The notes beneath the pieces are model-generated. The model was not told the origin of the DNA, did not search any database, and saw only the letters and a program-made list of their open reading frames with translations. Shown piece by piece: positions 44,075 to 54,930 of a DNA stretch of 64,000 nucleotides. This DNA is from Strigamia acuminata (lineage: Eukaryota; Arthropoda; Chilopoda; Geophilomorpha; Linotaeniidae): contig OX442320.1 of assembly GCA_949358305.1 (NCBI GenBank), forward strand, positions 2,992,259 to 3,056,258. The letters are read 5' to 3'. Position 1 is the first letter of the stretch. The number at the start of each line of letters is the position of its first letter. Both the position numbers and the translations under genes were made by a program.

Positions 44075-46361
44075 GTTTTTTGGCTCCTCCGCTTTTTCTG
44101 TCGAGCTTGTAGGAGCTTTCAAGAATTTTGTGAGTAGTTCGGTAACTGAACTATGAAGAGACGTTTGAAGAGACGTTTGCAATTTCGATTGTAAATCGCC
44201 TAGTTTTTTATCTAGAAGTTCGGTCGTAACCCAGTTAGGTCTAGGCCGTTTTACATCATCAGGCGTAGCTTGCGAACTCGCCGGACGCTTATGGATGAAA
44301 TCTGCTTTATTTTTATTTAGCCATTTCGGGCATTCCCGCTTGAAGTGTCCTGTTTCATGACAGTAAAAGCACTTCCCGGACTTGGCCTCCATGTGGTTAA
44401 CATAGATGGTCTCCATCGAATCTTCGTCTTCGCTGTCAACTTCATTGTTCACTTCCGCTTGGTTATCTGGTTCATAACCCACAGCGGAACTCTTGAGTGA
44501 CGGCTTAGATGTGAATTTGTTATCCTTTGCCTTTGTCGAGGCATTGGATGCTGGGAATTCACTGTTGTCAAACTCGAGACGTGCAGCATGCTGCTTTTTG
44601 TTTTCAAACATACAGCGATGTTTTCCCACAAAATAGATGATCTCTGCGACTGTACTCTCACCGTATAGGTCCTTACTCATCAATAACGTAAAGCTTTCAT
44701 CAGTTACATTATCGAAAAGGTGGTCTATACCTTCTCTACTTCCGGGTGCAATTTTCCCTTGTGCTTTGGAAAAACGCAACAGGAAATCATATAGACTTTC
44801 GTCAGCTCTCTGGATCACGTTTTTTAATCGTCTCGCTCGCGTGAGCGGGACGAGGTCGAATCGTTTTAGAAAAGCGTCTTCGAAAATCTCCCAGCTGGTA
44901 AAATGTCGGGATTCCTGCTTGTACCATGTTTGCGCATGTCCCAAGAGAAATCCCGGTACAATTTGATGAACCATATCGTTTAATGCTATTTCTCGTAACA
45001 TTGCGACTGATTTCACCACTTCTAAAAAATCTCGCCACGTCTTCTTGTTTCCCTTCGAATGCAGGAATTTCCAATCCTTTGCACATGAACTTCCGATTTT
45101 GTTGTGGTTGCGATTGGGTGTTTCGCACACTTCCTGACAATCTCTGAACTAGTAAGTTCATGTCGTCTTGTGACAGAGTGGGGGCAGTGCTACTTGCACT
45201 ATTTCCCCTCCGTGGCGGTGGAGAATACGAACGTTGAAAATAACTGGAAGGAAGCAAGTTAGGATTATCGGTGTGATGTCCCCCTTGTCCTCCTTGTCCC
45301 CCTTGTCCCCCTTGTTGGGGTGGACGGGGCTCGTTTCTTCGATTCCCCCTTGCGGGAGGTGGCGAATATGAGCGATGAAACTCATTTGGTCGTGGTGGCG
45401 AGGAATGACGGAATCTTCCCTGGCTGGGGGAGTTGTAACCGTGATTCGTCCGGTAATCTTCGTAATTTGGCCGAAATTCCTCATACCCTATTTGGGCACG
45501 GGGAATAATTGGCGACGGCGACTTCTCCCGCCGGAAGGCAGGCAAGTTCGACCGTCCCCGCGTTGACTCGAAATGCGTACGAGATTGAATTGGATTTGGG
45601 TCCAATTCTCGTACTTCGTCACGAATTCGTTGTTGAAAACGTTCGATCGGATCGGCCGGAAATTTTCTGGTCAGAAATTCCGGCTGAGCCCCGTAATCAA
45701 CAGGGGTTTTGAGTGTTGGGGCTTGATCCCTAATTTCTTGCTGGAAACGTCGTATGGCTACAGAGGGATGCTTAGGTGGATAAGCAACTCTCCTCGGCGG
45801 AATTTCCTGTTCCAGTACTAGCGGGAGTGCAGGAATAGGTGGTTGAGTACGCCGTTCAGGGACGATGGTCTGCGACTTGCTCGCGACTTTGTCCACTCCA
45901 GACGGTCGTTGTACGTTGTCCGTACGTTCAACCAGTAGGAGTTCATCTGACTTTGGAGTCGATGCACGTGGTTCCGTCGTTTGTTCCTTACTTGGAGAAG
46001 TAGGGTTAACGACTCGTAACGGAGGTGGAGCGGGTGGCGGGTCACGCGACTTCTCGTAGGTTGCCGGCGGTCCTCCGTTGATACCTCCGCGGTTCAGTTC
46101 CAACTCGTCCGCTGATCGGCCGGAACGGTCGGACGAACCTCCCGGCTGCTGATTGCGGGCCATATACTGTTTGGCTTCGGTCAACGAACCGAAGAAACGT
46201 ACATCTAAGTTGAAGTGGCGACAATACGCCCGCAGATCCTCGTCGGCGTCGTATTGTGTGCTTTCCTCCGTGATAGGAGTAAGCTGGTTCCGCGATTGAT
46301 TCTCGTCCTCCTGATCTCTCGTCTGATTCAGGGTGTCGAACAAATTACGATGATGTGCCAT
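44069..46361 (-). pseudogene. gag: Gag of the second gypsy element, broken by a one-base shift
   Basis: ATG at 46361 (MAHHRNLFDTLNQT). A proline- and arginine-rich N-terminal half (YSPPPARGNRRNEPRPPQQ) is followed by FMCKGLEIPAFEGKQ. After that the matching Gag core is in another frame: SVAMLREIALNDMVHQIVPG, ESLYDFLLRFSKAQGK, and a CCHC knuckle CFYCHETGHFKRECPKW. The change of frame falls at or near the run of six A on the + strand at 45024-45029, so a one-base length change there is the simplest cause. A sequencing error in the run is possible. The upstream frame ends at 44802 and the downstream frame is open from about 45130 to 44069. Confidence 0.85.
44075..44081 (-). promoter_or_regulatory. 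-1 frameshift site A AAA AAC (gag to pol)
   Basis: The - strand reads GAG CCA AAA AAC TGT TAG in the Gag frame. The heptamer is in slip phase and the Gag stop (44071-44069) lies one codon after it. After the shift the reading is AAC CTG TTA GAG, the pol frame. The gypsy element at 9918 uses the same heptamer followed by TG. Confidence 0.85.
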
Positions 46362-47802
46362 AATATTTTTGTCCAAAAATATAAAACACAAAGTGAAAAT
46401 CCGGAAAATTGACGATAGATTCGGTGTGAGATCACATACTATTCGTATGTAACCGACAGAATCGAATAAAATTGGCGATAGGTTCGGTGTTAAAACGTGT
46501 ACTTTGGGGTACACGAAAAACAACGAGAAAAAAACGCCCAAAAAATAGATTGGAGTACGAAGGATTTTAATACAACAACTAGCGCGGAGAAACAGTCACG
46601 CCTAAATTAAAACTAGAGAAAGAATAGTACAACTGATTCTTTAAACTTGGTGTGGGCAAAACACACTTAAACTACGAAAATGAAATACACTTTTTATACT
46701 AAACTAGCGCTTAGGAAGGTGCGCTTTAAACTACAGTGTTTTAACAAAATTACACTTAACTTTACGGCTTTTTCGGATGCAAAATGGTCCAAACGAACAA
46801 GGTGGTCACGGTCCAAAATGGTGGTCAAGAGACGTCCAGTCAGTGTGGATGCAAGAATGCAAGTGGTTCTTCACACTTCCCAAAAATGGATTTTTTGGGT
46901 TAATCCGTTCAGCGGGATTGGATGAGTTAAAGAATGACACATTTGACGTGTGTCACTCATTCATCACCCAAAAAACATCTCCTTTTTTGGATATGCCACC
47001 CGCTGAGTTTTGGTCCAAATTCTATTTTCTAGAATTTGAACTTTGCTATTCTTGTCAGCAAGATTAACCTGTTTTTTAAGACAAGTCAAAATCGCCAATT
47101 ACCCACAGCTGCTTGACAATCTCCAGTCTCTTGGTAAAGAGAAAATTGTTTTTATTTCCTTTCGGGAAATAATCACAAAATACTACCATTAGTCACATTT
47201 TGGTGAGAAAATATGACCTTTTCAGACTACCATCCAAGTGTCGTTAACTTTTCGGACAAAAAGTTAAAGTTCAAGCATTTTGGCTAGAAATAACTTAAAC
47301 AATGGACAGCATCGTAAATTCTTCGAGTTGTAGAAACTTCTGTTTGTTCTCGAGAATCAAGACTTTTTATTCAAAAAGACTTGACCCAACAAACGTCTGG
47401 CACATTTATTTATATTTCTCGCAAAATAATAAATAACGTACGGTAGTCTACTTGTTACACATTCTTGCGAGAAAAATGCAACTAGACTCGGGAAACAATG
47501 TTCAAATAATATTTCGATTAAAAATATTACCAACACTGTGAAATTTGTAATTATATTTTCTTTTTCAAGAGAAAATACAACAAACAAATCGGTAACTGTA
47601 ATTTTCTCGTTAAAGAAAATCACAACACGAACAAAACGGTTATAAATTTCTTTTTCAAGAAAATTTACAACGCGGACAATTAGTTATAATTTTCTGGTTA
47701 GGAAGAATTACAACTCAGCCATAATTTTCTTGGTAAAGAAAAATTACAACAAAAATGTCAAAATTCAAAATTTTACCTAAGTTCACTTTTAGCTTGCAAC
47801 CT
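46362..47802 (-). other. Long 5' leader of the second gypsy element
   Basis: About 1.44 kb lies between the primer site and the Gag ATG. ORFs here are short and not conserved-looking. It contains the hairpin repeats at 47548-47750. Confidence 0.6.
47548..47750. repeat. Five imperfect hairpin repeats in the leader
   Basis: Units near 47550, 47597, 47640, 47683 and 47720, about 45 nt apart. Each has the form AATTTTCTT-ggtaa-AAGAAAATT followed by ACAAC. Each unit can fold on itself and differs from the others by several bases. The position after the primer site fits a packaging or dimer signal, but this is a guess. Confidence 0.6.
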
Positions 47803-47820
47803 ATCTCGGTGGGACCTCCA
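47803..47820 (-). other. Primer binding site for tRNA-Gln
   Basis: The - strand reads TGGAGGTCCCACCGAGAT, two bases (CG) after the LTR. It is the exact complement of the 3' end of animal tRNA-Gln(UUG) with CCA, as I recall that tRNA. Confidence 0.8.
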
Positions 47821-47822
47821 CG

Positions 47823-49802
47823 TGTGACGATGACCTTTCGATGACGCTATCCGCTCAAAATGTGTATTTTGGCATAACAAGCTAGTCTATCTATTCAGTA
47901 GTTGAGAGATAAGATTGACAAAACCTAAAGTGTGAACCGGGTAAAATAATGACACATGCGGTTATCAAGACATAACATATTTATTGATATCTAAATATAA
48001 TCACCGTAAAGTGATTATATTAATCAATTTGCATGAAATACAATTATACATTGACTATGCCGACAATTGGCCGTATAAATTGGTCGATTAACTATACATA
48101 CAGTCGCCTAAACGGCGCTATGATAATATCACGTCGGCTTCATCGGGTCGGTAAGATGTCGTCTGAATTGGTCGATTACTTGGTCCTAATTGTACATCGG
48201 GGTCTGGTTCAAATCTGTAATGAAAAGGTTAGTATCCGAGGACTTCCGGTTGACTGTATCTGCATCGCCACAAACTTGGGGCGGTTATTGGTTTAAATGG
48301 CTTGTGAGAGCCATTTACCAATTGACCTCTTATAAATGTTTTAAGACATTTATAATTGGTGTGATACGTCAAATTGGTTCTTCATACGAGAGTAAACTGT
48401 TGCGAGTTTACAATCATAACTTCTGGTTCCGTGTAATGGATGTATTTATTAGAGTATTACTTTTCAGTAAATACTCGTAATAATTCTGCTTACATAAAGT
48501 TGGCAATTTAGCTACACATTTACTGGCAAGTAAATGCTAATGTAGCTAGTCTTCAGTTTTGTACAGTTCTGGAAGAAGTATCCATGTTTATGCACAATGC
48601 TGAGTTGTGACATAAACCAGTTGGGGATTTAATCTAACTAAACTTTTCCGAGTTTAGTTATTTCAACCCTAATGTTACTTTTTCGACACGCTGTTCGGCA
48701 GCCGTGGTTTACTGTAACTGGCAGGCCTTGTGGAACACTTGTTGAATTATATCCGGCCCGACGGGATTCTTACTACTCATCGCCGCGACCTGATCTCCTC
48801 ACGGTCACACAACCGTCATCGGGCACCTGGACATGGAGGCATCATATCACCCATCTCCACGTCAAGTGTACGCCGTATGTATGTTCTCATAGGCCCGCAG
48901 TATAAGGGGCATTGGCTGCGCAATCAACAGGCAAGCTTGTGTTTGCGCAATCAACATAACACCGAAGTAGTAGAATGGGCTCAAGAAAACATATAGTCAA
49001 AATATCTGGTCAAGAGCGAGTTACTTCCTGTTGCAAGGAAATATATACTCATGGTGGACAATAGCTTGACCATTGCTCCAATGAGAGCAGTGGTCCCCTG
49101 AATCCCTCCAATCACTGGTCAGAGTGATGGGATACTCAGAGCATATTCCCAGTCCAGGTGGTCAACAGGAACTGGATACGCAGGCCATAGCTCTCTGCTA
49201 GGTCGGGACAGGAACTGGATAGCCAGGGACAGGCAGTGAAAACCTAGTTTTGGGGTAACTTGCAAAAGTTGCCACAAAACAACATAATATCAATATTTAC
49301 TTCAATAAATAAAGATAAACTTGTTCCTCTGCCTTGAAATCACATAAAAGTTGCATTTCATGTGAATTCACGTCAGGTGACAAATTCTAATCGAATTTGC
49401 CGCTTATGGTCGTCAGCGCCATCTATTGGTGGAATTTGGCATGATATCGCGTAAACAATACCGTGACCGTCATACAGTCACTTAAATTTCTTGGGTTATA
49501 GCTCTTGCAGGGCAAAAGCCAAACCCTTCCTTATGAGGTTGCCTTTTAAACAAGACTTTGAACATTATAACCATATCCAATCCATATTGCACTTTTTATC
49601 CGAGAAGATAACCATTTCCCAGTCCTTCTTTGTCCATATTTCATGTGTTAACCCAGGTTAATCTCAATCTCCCCTGTCATGGTGTTATAAAGGGTTTGGT
49701 CGTTGCCTTGCAAGAGCTATACCCCATGGAATTTAAGAAACCGTCGTACGGTACGAGCACCAATATTAATTCTAGCCTTTTTCAACTCACTTTCCATTTT
49801 AT
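47823..49802 (-). repeat. 5' LTR of the second gypsy element
   Basis: Starts TGTGACGATGACC on the + strand and matches 37468-39516. Its outer edge has no TG/CA end; it passes into the Tc1 sequence of 49803-50436 with the transposase frame order preserved. Confidence 0.85.
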
Positions 49803-50436
49803 TTGACTAGGCAAATCTCATTTATTTACAGATTTTTCTAAGGTAACTATCTTGATGTCATGAATTAGATTTTGGACGACCAGACTGTTTCACATTTTAA
49901 CTGTTCCTGTGCATCCAAATTTCTTTATTACATATTGAATGGGTGTTTTACGTATTCTAAGTTGTTTTGAAATGGTTTTCTAGAATATTTTGACCGTGTG
50001 CGGCAAGATAATTCGGTATTTTAGGTCATCTGAGAGTTCCTTGGTTTTGGCCATGATGGCAGTGAAATAAAGTCATCAAATGATGATCAGTTATGAATAT
50101 TGTTGACATCGTTCAGATAAGCAATAAAATTTGTATAAAAATTGCATTGTTACATCTCATTCTGTGACAAAAGTGGTCTGGTCTAATATTTTTGTCCAAA
50201 GAACACGGTGGTCTAATAATTTTGACCAGAGTGAGATTTTTTCAAATCAACTTTTTTGGGGTTTAATTTGCTATTTTTATAAGTTTATTTAGTTTGTTTT
50301 GTAGAGGGAAAACAGGTCTTTCATCCAGTGCATTTTTATTTTTGTATCTATCATTAACCACTCCAAAGTTATTGGGTGAAGAATAAAAATTTGTGTTGAT
50401 TTGCTGGTGTGGTCTAATACTTTTGGCCATGGGTTG
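49480..50436 (-). pseudogene. Tc1-like transposon, 5' half (right arm of inverted pair, overlapping the LTR)
   Basis: TA at 50437-50438 follows the tip. On the - strand CAACCCATGGCCAAAAGTAT starts at 50436, and the helix-turn-helix start MAKTKELSDDLKYRII lies near 50055. Past 49803 it continues inside the LTR as KKARINIGARTVRRFLKFHG and WTKKDWEMVIFSDKS. Stops and gaps make it inactive. Identity with the left arm is high over about 690 bp. Confidence 0.8.
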
Positions 50437-50917
50437 TACTATTCATAGGGAAAATTTTTTTTTTAGATGGAAAATTGATCAAAAATTGATATTAGCTGAA
50501 ATGAATTTTTTGTTGTTATACATTGATCTAGAATGAACAAAAATGCATTTTAAGGCATAAAATTGTAAATTAAAGCTTACAAAATAGATGAAAAGGGGAC
50601 AAAAGTGTGTTTGGAGACAGAAAAATATAATTTTATACGTGAAATTCGACTATTTTGGAATAAAAATGACCAAAATCATCAAAATTAAATCCTCAAATTA
50701 ATGTTTAACTTGAAAAATTCATAAAACACCCAGAAAACGATCGAGATTTGTGGTTTTTACGCACAAATCAATGAAATTTTAAGTATGTTAGCGATTCAAA
50801 CTGATCATGAAAATTTCCTATCTTGGTAATGGACGATGAAAACGAACCTGATGACATTTTCAAGTTCAGCAAGAAGCAAACTCAACTTGCATTTTAAATA
50901 TTAAAAATTCATCTAAA
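50437..50917. other. Gene-free AT-rich interval
   Basis: Nothing was seen beyond AT-rich sequence. Confidence 0.4.
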
Positions 50918-52026
50918 TTGTAGAAAGTGAAGTCGCCACGATGCAGGAAAAAGACAGATGGCCCCAACAAATCTCCGTAGTCGTCGCATTGTTTTCTTTT
51001 CTGCGCATGGGCAGAAGAACCATTTTCATAAACAATAATCTGTCACGTAATTTCGCACAAGGCGAGATACACAGCAAGATTTTGCTGTTCGACATGCTGT
51101 GTTCGTTCGTTTTTCACGTTATTTAATCCGTTAAGGTTTGATTTCAAAAAGGTTGGTTGGTTTCATAAGCATGGGATTTACATTTCTGCAAATTTATATC
51201 TCAGCAAGTTTGAATTCGTATTTCTAAATGATCCATTTATTTTCTTACATATGTTCTTTTGATATTGTTTGGCGCCATTTTAGGCCTACTACAGGCCTAG
51301 TTCGAATTGTATTTTCTTCTGTATTTCTTCAGTTGTGTGGCGATTGAGTATTTATTTGGCAAGAATATTATTTGATGCACCCTTGGAGTTTTTTCGTGGT
51401 TTTTGGTGTTTTTTTGTGTTTGTGGTTTTTCAAAGTTTGGTTTGATATCTTCATTTGAGATTGAATTTGTCTTTGGGATTTCGGGATTTGTCATTTTTCA
51501 TAATTGGTAATGGCATTTGCCTTTATTCATGATATGAAGTGTTCAGTTTGGGATGTGATTTCTGAAACCTGCTTTTTATTTTCAAAGTAATCAGTGGCTC
51601 AGAGGATGGTCAAGGTTCTTGCGCTATTAATTGTAAACAATCTCAATTGCTCTTGGTTGGACTTCTCTGGGACTGTGGAAAATTTTTCAGTCAACTTTTT
51701 CTGGATGACCCATGGTACAGGACTTTGGCCAGCCAAGAGTGGTTCTTTGTCTTTTTATATTTGTTTCTGAACGTGCACGATCGGATCAGTCGTTCTAGGT
51801 TAATTCTCTTTTTTTATTCTTCTTTAAGAAAAATGCCACGTTTGCTGATTTATGATGTAAAGCATCAAAAAACCCAGCATCAAAATGACCCAATGGGTCA
51901 TTTTGACCAATCTAGCTGCTGTTAAACTAAAATATTTGTAAACCTTTGAGAAGCTTTCACTTTTTTCAAAATGGCTAACAAATGCAAGAATATTTTTTTG
52001 CTGTTGGAAAACAACAACATGGCGGC
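50918..52026 (+). repeat. Duplicated block R2, copy 2
   Basis: Matches 29808-30970 (GTAGAAAGTGAAGTC, GCCCCAACAAATCTCC, GGCGCCATTTTAGGCC, then block D), ending abruptly at ACAACAACATGGCGG. Confidence 0.8.
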
Positions 52027-52185
52027 TTAACGTGCCTCCTTCCCCTTATGCAGAGAATTGTCTGATTCTTTGGAATAATCGAAACGTATTTCTACATTAG
52101 TCAAGAAATGACGTGGTTCATGTTCTTGTTTAAGTGCAATTTCTTTACTACCCTCTACTAGAATTATTTATTATAACGGTACCCC
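52027..52185 (-). pseudogene. Ty3/gypsy pol remnant (RNase H-integrase linker)
   Basis: The - strand reads EGSKEIALKQEHEPRHFLTN, then VEIRFDYSKESDNS. This resembles VIPVEGRRHFLTNVNVRFND in the pol at 39840-44074. It is a fragment only. Confidence 0.55.
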
Positions 52186-52259
52186 TAAATTAAAATAATC
52201 AACATGTTTTGGCAATATTTGGAATTACTTGATGCAGCATATCTTACATTTAAATATTT

Positions 52260-52440
52260 ATAATATTTTAAATTAAAATATTTCACGAAGGCTACTTGTG
52301 TTTCCACAAATGTTGTACCGGTCTCCTTCAAAGTCCGAATTGTATTTTGGATTTGTGATCCAGCCAAATGCATTAACATTTTCCTTTTCCTTTTATGTCC
52401 ACTTATATTTGCTGCTTCAATATAATAACCGTATAAAGTA
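52260..52440 (-). pseudogene. Retrotransposon gag remnant
   Basis: The - strand reads ANISGHKRKRKMLMHLAG, then SQIQNTIRTLKETGTTFVET and VKYFNLK. The pattern LAG-x-QIQ-x-TL-x-TG-x-KYF is the Gag core of Ty3/gypsy-type elements (and domesticated relatives). It is cut off on both sides and lies next to the pol remnant but in inverted gene order, so a rearranged fragment. Confidence 0.5.
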
Positions 52441-52599
52441 ATTAGTAAACTTTAATTCACTACAAACGGCCATAAAAAAACGAAAAGAAATATTCTGCAC
52501 TCGGTTCGTACATATGCTAATTGATTTATTTTGTTTTGTCGTCGAATCATTTTTGATTTTTCTTGCGTTTGACAATTGAGTAGCTTTGTGATATGCAGT

Positions 52600-52780
52600 C
52601 TGGCGTCTTCATTCAGCTTTTTCTTCAGCCGACTTGTCTCTGTCTTTCCAAACAGCAAACAATTCTTTCGTTTGTAGGTCAAACTCGCTGTCGAAATTAA
52701 TTACCTTGCAGTCAAAGTCCTGCTTTATTTTTTCGAGTTCGAAGTCTAACTGTTGATCTAGTTCGAAACTTCACAACAAA
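52600..52780 (-). pseudogene. Coiled-coil family exon fragment
   Basis: The - strand reads FELDQQLDFELEKIKQDFDC, NFDSEFDLQTKELFAVWKDR, then DKSAEEKAE and a stop. A one-base change gives a second frame that continues as KLNEDARLHITKLLN. Charge and leucine spacing match the other fragments. Confidence 0.45.
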
Positions 52781-52782
52781 TG

Positions 52783-53305
52783 CGCGCGAGCTGTCCCGCG
52801 CATTGCCCGACTGTTGAATTTTATACAAAATGACTAACAAAACGGTTTTTCCACGATAAAATCTCAAAGATTTGATTAAAAAATGAATTTATTGCTGTGG
52901 TCGTGCAATATTGCGTGTGTTTTTTTAGCTTTTTAAAAAAATGTTGGTGTGAGAAATTTAATTGTTGCGATGTGGATTTGATCGCGCTGTGCAGCAAAGC
53001 CGACCAAGCACCTGGTCCTAAGAGAGGTTCTAAGACTACTGTATTGTACAAATCAGTGAGGATAAATGAATTTTGTCACATAATACCACGGTGGTGCAAT
53101 AAAAGCACTAACAAATATGCCAACAGGCAATGAAAACAACCAACAGACAATTATTACAAGCAAAACAAAATTACAAATATTTTTCTTCTCAACAGAACTG
53201 GCACCAATTTGATTGAACAGGCACTGGCAGAGGCACTGGAAAAACACCTCTGTCTGAAACTTCATTTTGATGATAAACTAATTATAGGCTGGTGGCGAAT
53301 GAGTT
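52783..53305. other. Gene-free interval
   Basis: Nothing was recognised. Confidence 0.35.
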
Positions 53306-53307
53306 TC

Positions 53308-53385
53308 GGTGTAGGCAGGTGGAGAATCAGTTAGAGTGTAGGCAGGTGGAGAATCAGTTAGAGTGTAGGCAGGTGGATAAGCGAT
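53308..53385 (+). repeat. 27-bp tandem repeat, about 2.8 copies
   Basis: GTGTAGGCAGGTGGAGAATC followed by AGTTAGA is repeated head to tail; the last copy diverges after AGGTGGA. Confidence 0.8.
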
Positions 53386-53582
53386 TGTTGACAGCACATT
53401 TTCAGGAAAATATAAACTAAATAAATATTGGTGCTCTTTGTGTTTATAAGCTTCTCTACCTCGGCGACGCTTGGGTTGTAGAGCTTGGGACCATAGACGA
53501 TAGTTTTGTCCTGTGGTAGTATGAGCTCTTAATTTGACTTGATAAATACTTCCAAGAAAAAATTAATTTTACGCTAGATATT

Positions 53583-54220
53583 AATATTTCAATCTTTGGA
53601 TTTTCTTTTTTGTTGACACTCCTTGAAGTTTTTGACTGGCTTTCTTCAAAACGTTAACCATCTTCGTTTTATTCTTTCAAGGTTTGGCAGATTTGGTGCA
53701 TCTGTCGGCTCGTCGCTTTCTCGCGGCATCTTTCGTTTTACACTCTGCAATAAACTTTTCGAAGTTTTCCAAAAATGTTTCTGTATATCCATCCAGAATA
53801 TCATTCCTTCTCTTTTGCTCCTCTCGAATCCAATTTTGTTTGCGAATGCTTCGCTTTGCTTCATTTTCGGATTGACGGTTTGCTTGAAAAGAATTTTTCA
53901 TATAGCATTTCTTAAAAAAAAAAACGTTAATTACCTTTGTTTTTCATAGTTATATCGATTCGCTGTCAATTTATTCAAAATTGATTTTGCCATTTTGTTT
54001 GCTTTCTCTTCAATTTCTTTGTTCAGTTGCCGGCTTTCTGCTTTCTGCTGTCTATTTGCGTCTTTTTTTAAGCACTCTTGAAAGAAGCTTCGGCACTTGT
54101 TCAAAAAGTCATCGGCAATTTGCTCGAATTCGAATATTAACTTCTTGCATTTTCTTTAAGCATCCATTTTTGATTTCTTTCCTGATTTTCCTTCTCAATT
54201 TTTGTGCGGGATTTAATTTG
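53583..54220 (-). pseudogene. Coiled-coil family gene, last two exons, degraded copy
   Basis: Penultimate exon about 54220-53946: acceptor TTTCAATTCTAG, then QIKSRTKIEKENQERNQKW, and after a frame change FEQIADDFLNKCRSFFQECL, RQQKAESRQLNKEIEEKANK, KSILNKLTANRYNYEKQR, then donor GTAATTAACG. A short intron of about 55 nt leads to the last exon (about 53890-53583): RSIRKQNWIREEQKRRNDIL, ETFLENFEKFIAECKTKDA, then a shift in RKRRADRC. The open copy of the last exon is at 25801-26103. The shared splice positions support a real ancestral gene. Product unknown, probably coiled-coil. Confidence 0.6.
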
Positions 54221-54287
54221 TCCACTAGAATTGAAACAATTTCACTTATCGAATTTATAGAAGATAAAAAACGTTCTTACCTTGGTT

Positions 54288-54550
54288 TGCACCGAATTTG
54301 TGGTTCCCTATATGAAAATGAACATGCTTGAGAATTGTGCTCTTCATTTTGTTTTCAAAGCTCTAAGGTGCCAGGTGCCTTCGTGGCGGGTCCGCTCTTG
54401 TGCAGTGCACAACTTGCACTTGCGAATATGGTTGTGGCAGCCCTGCCTTTTCTTTTCCAATACTTCTACTCCTTTTCAACTGTTCTATGTTGGGTCTTGG
54501 GTCTTCCACTCCTGTGTACCTTTTCTGCTGTAATCAGTAAACGAAAATGA
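54288..54550 (+). repeat. Dispersed repeat C, copy 2
   Basis: GAAAATGAACATGCTTGAGA to GTTGTGGCAGCCCTGCCTTT, with an insertion of about 55 bases relative to 23755-23900. Confidence 0.7.
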
Positions 54551-54654
54551 TTATGATTATGCTGTGCTCCGCATGTTAGATGGCAAAAATAAAAATTGTA
54601 AAAATATTTTTATATATTTTTCATTAATATTTCTAAAATAATGCATTAATTTTC

Positions 54655-54930
54655 AATTCAATTCAATTATCAAACTTTACAGAATCAGAAAGTTTAAAGG
54701 ACTGTCTGAGATTTATACAAAGTTGCTTGCTAACTATACAAACTAAAGTCTATTACTAGACTGCGTCACTTTAACTTAAGATAAGTTTTAAGTGTTCTTT
54801 ACAAATGAAACAAACAGAACACTTATCTAACACTTATAACACTTATATAAACAAATTCTAAATTCAATTTGATAAATCAGAAGAAGAGTTAACCTCAACC
54901 CTTTGTAATAAACTGAAAAGAACATTCAAT
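54655..54930 (+). repeat. Dispersed repeat A, copy 6
   Basis: TTAAAGGACTGTCTGAGATT, AAACTAAAGTCTATTACTAG, then AACACTTATCTAACACTTAT. Confidence 0.75.

Larger units (their letters stand above)
37468..49802 (-). mobile_element. Second Ty3/gypsy LTR retrotransposon, about 12.3 kb
   Basis: Two direct repeats of about 2 kb flank gag and pol on the - strand. A tRNA-Gln primer site lies just inside the right repeat and a purine tract just inside the left. Gag is broken by one base, and there is no third gene between pol and the 3' LTR. No target duplication was found, because the right LTR runs without a break into Tc1 sequence. Confidence 0.88.

Noticed and set aside
46777-47067. 96-codon + strand frame in the gypsy leader
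   Set aside because: Opposite strand to the element, no motif.
53308-53385. CRISPR-like array
   Set aside because: A 27-bp tandem repeat without spacers in an animal genome.
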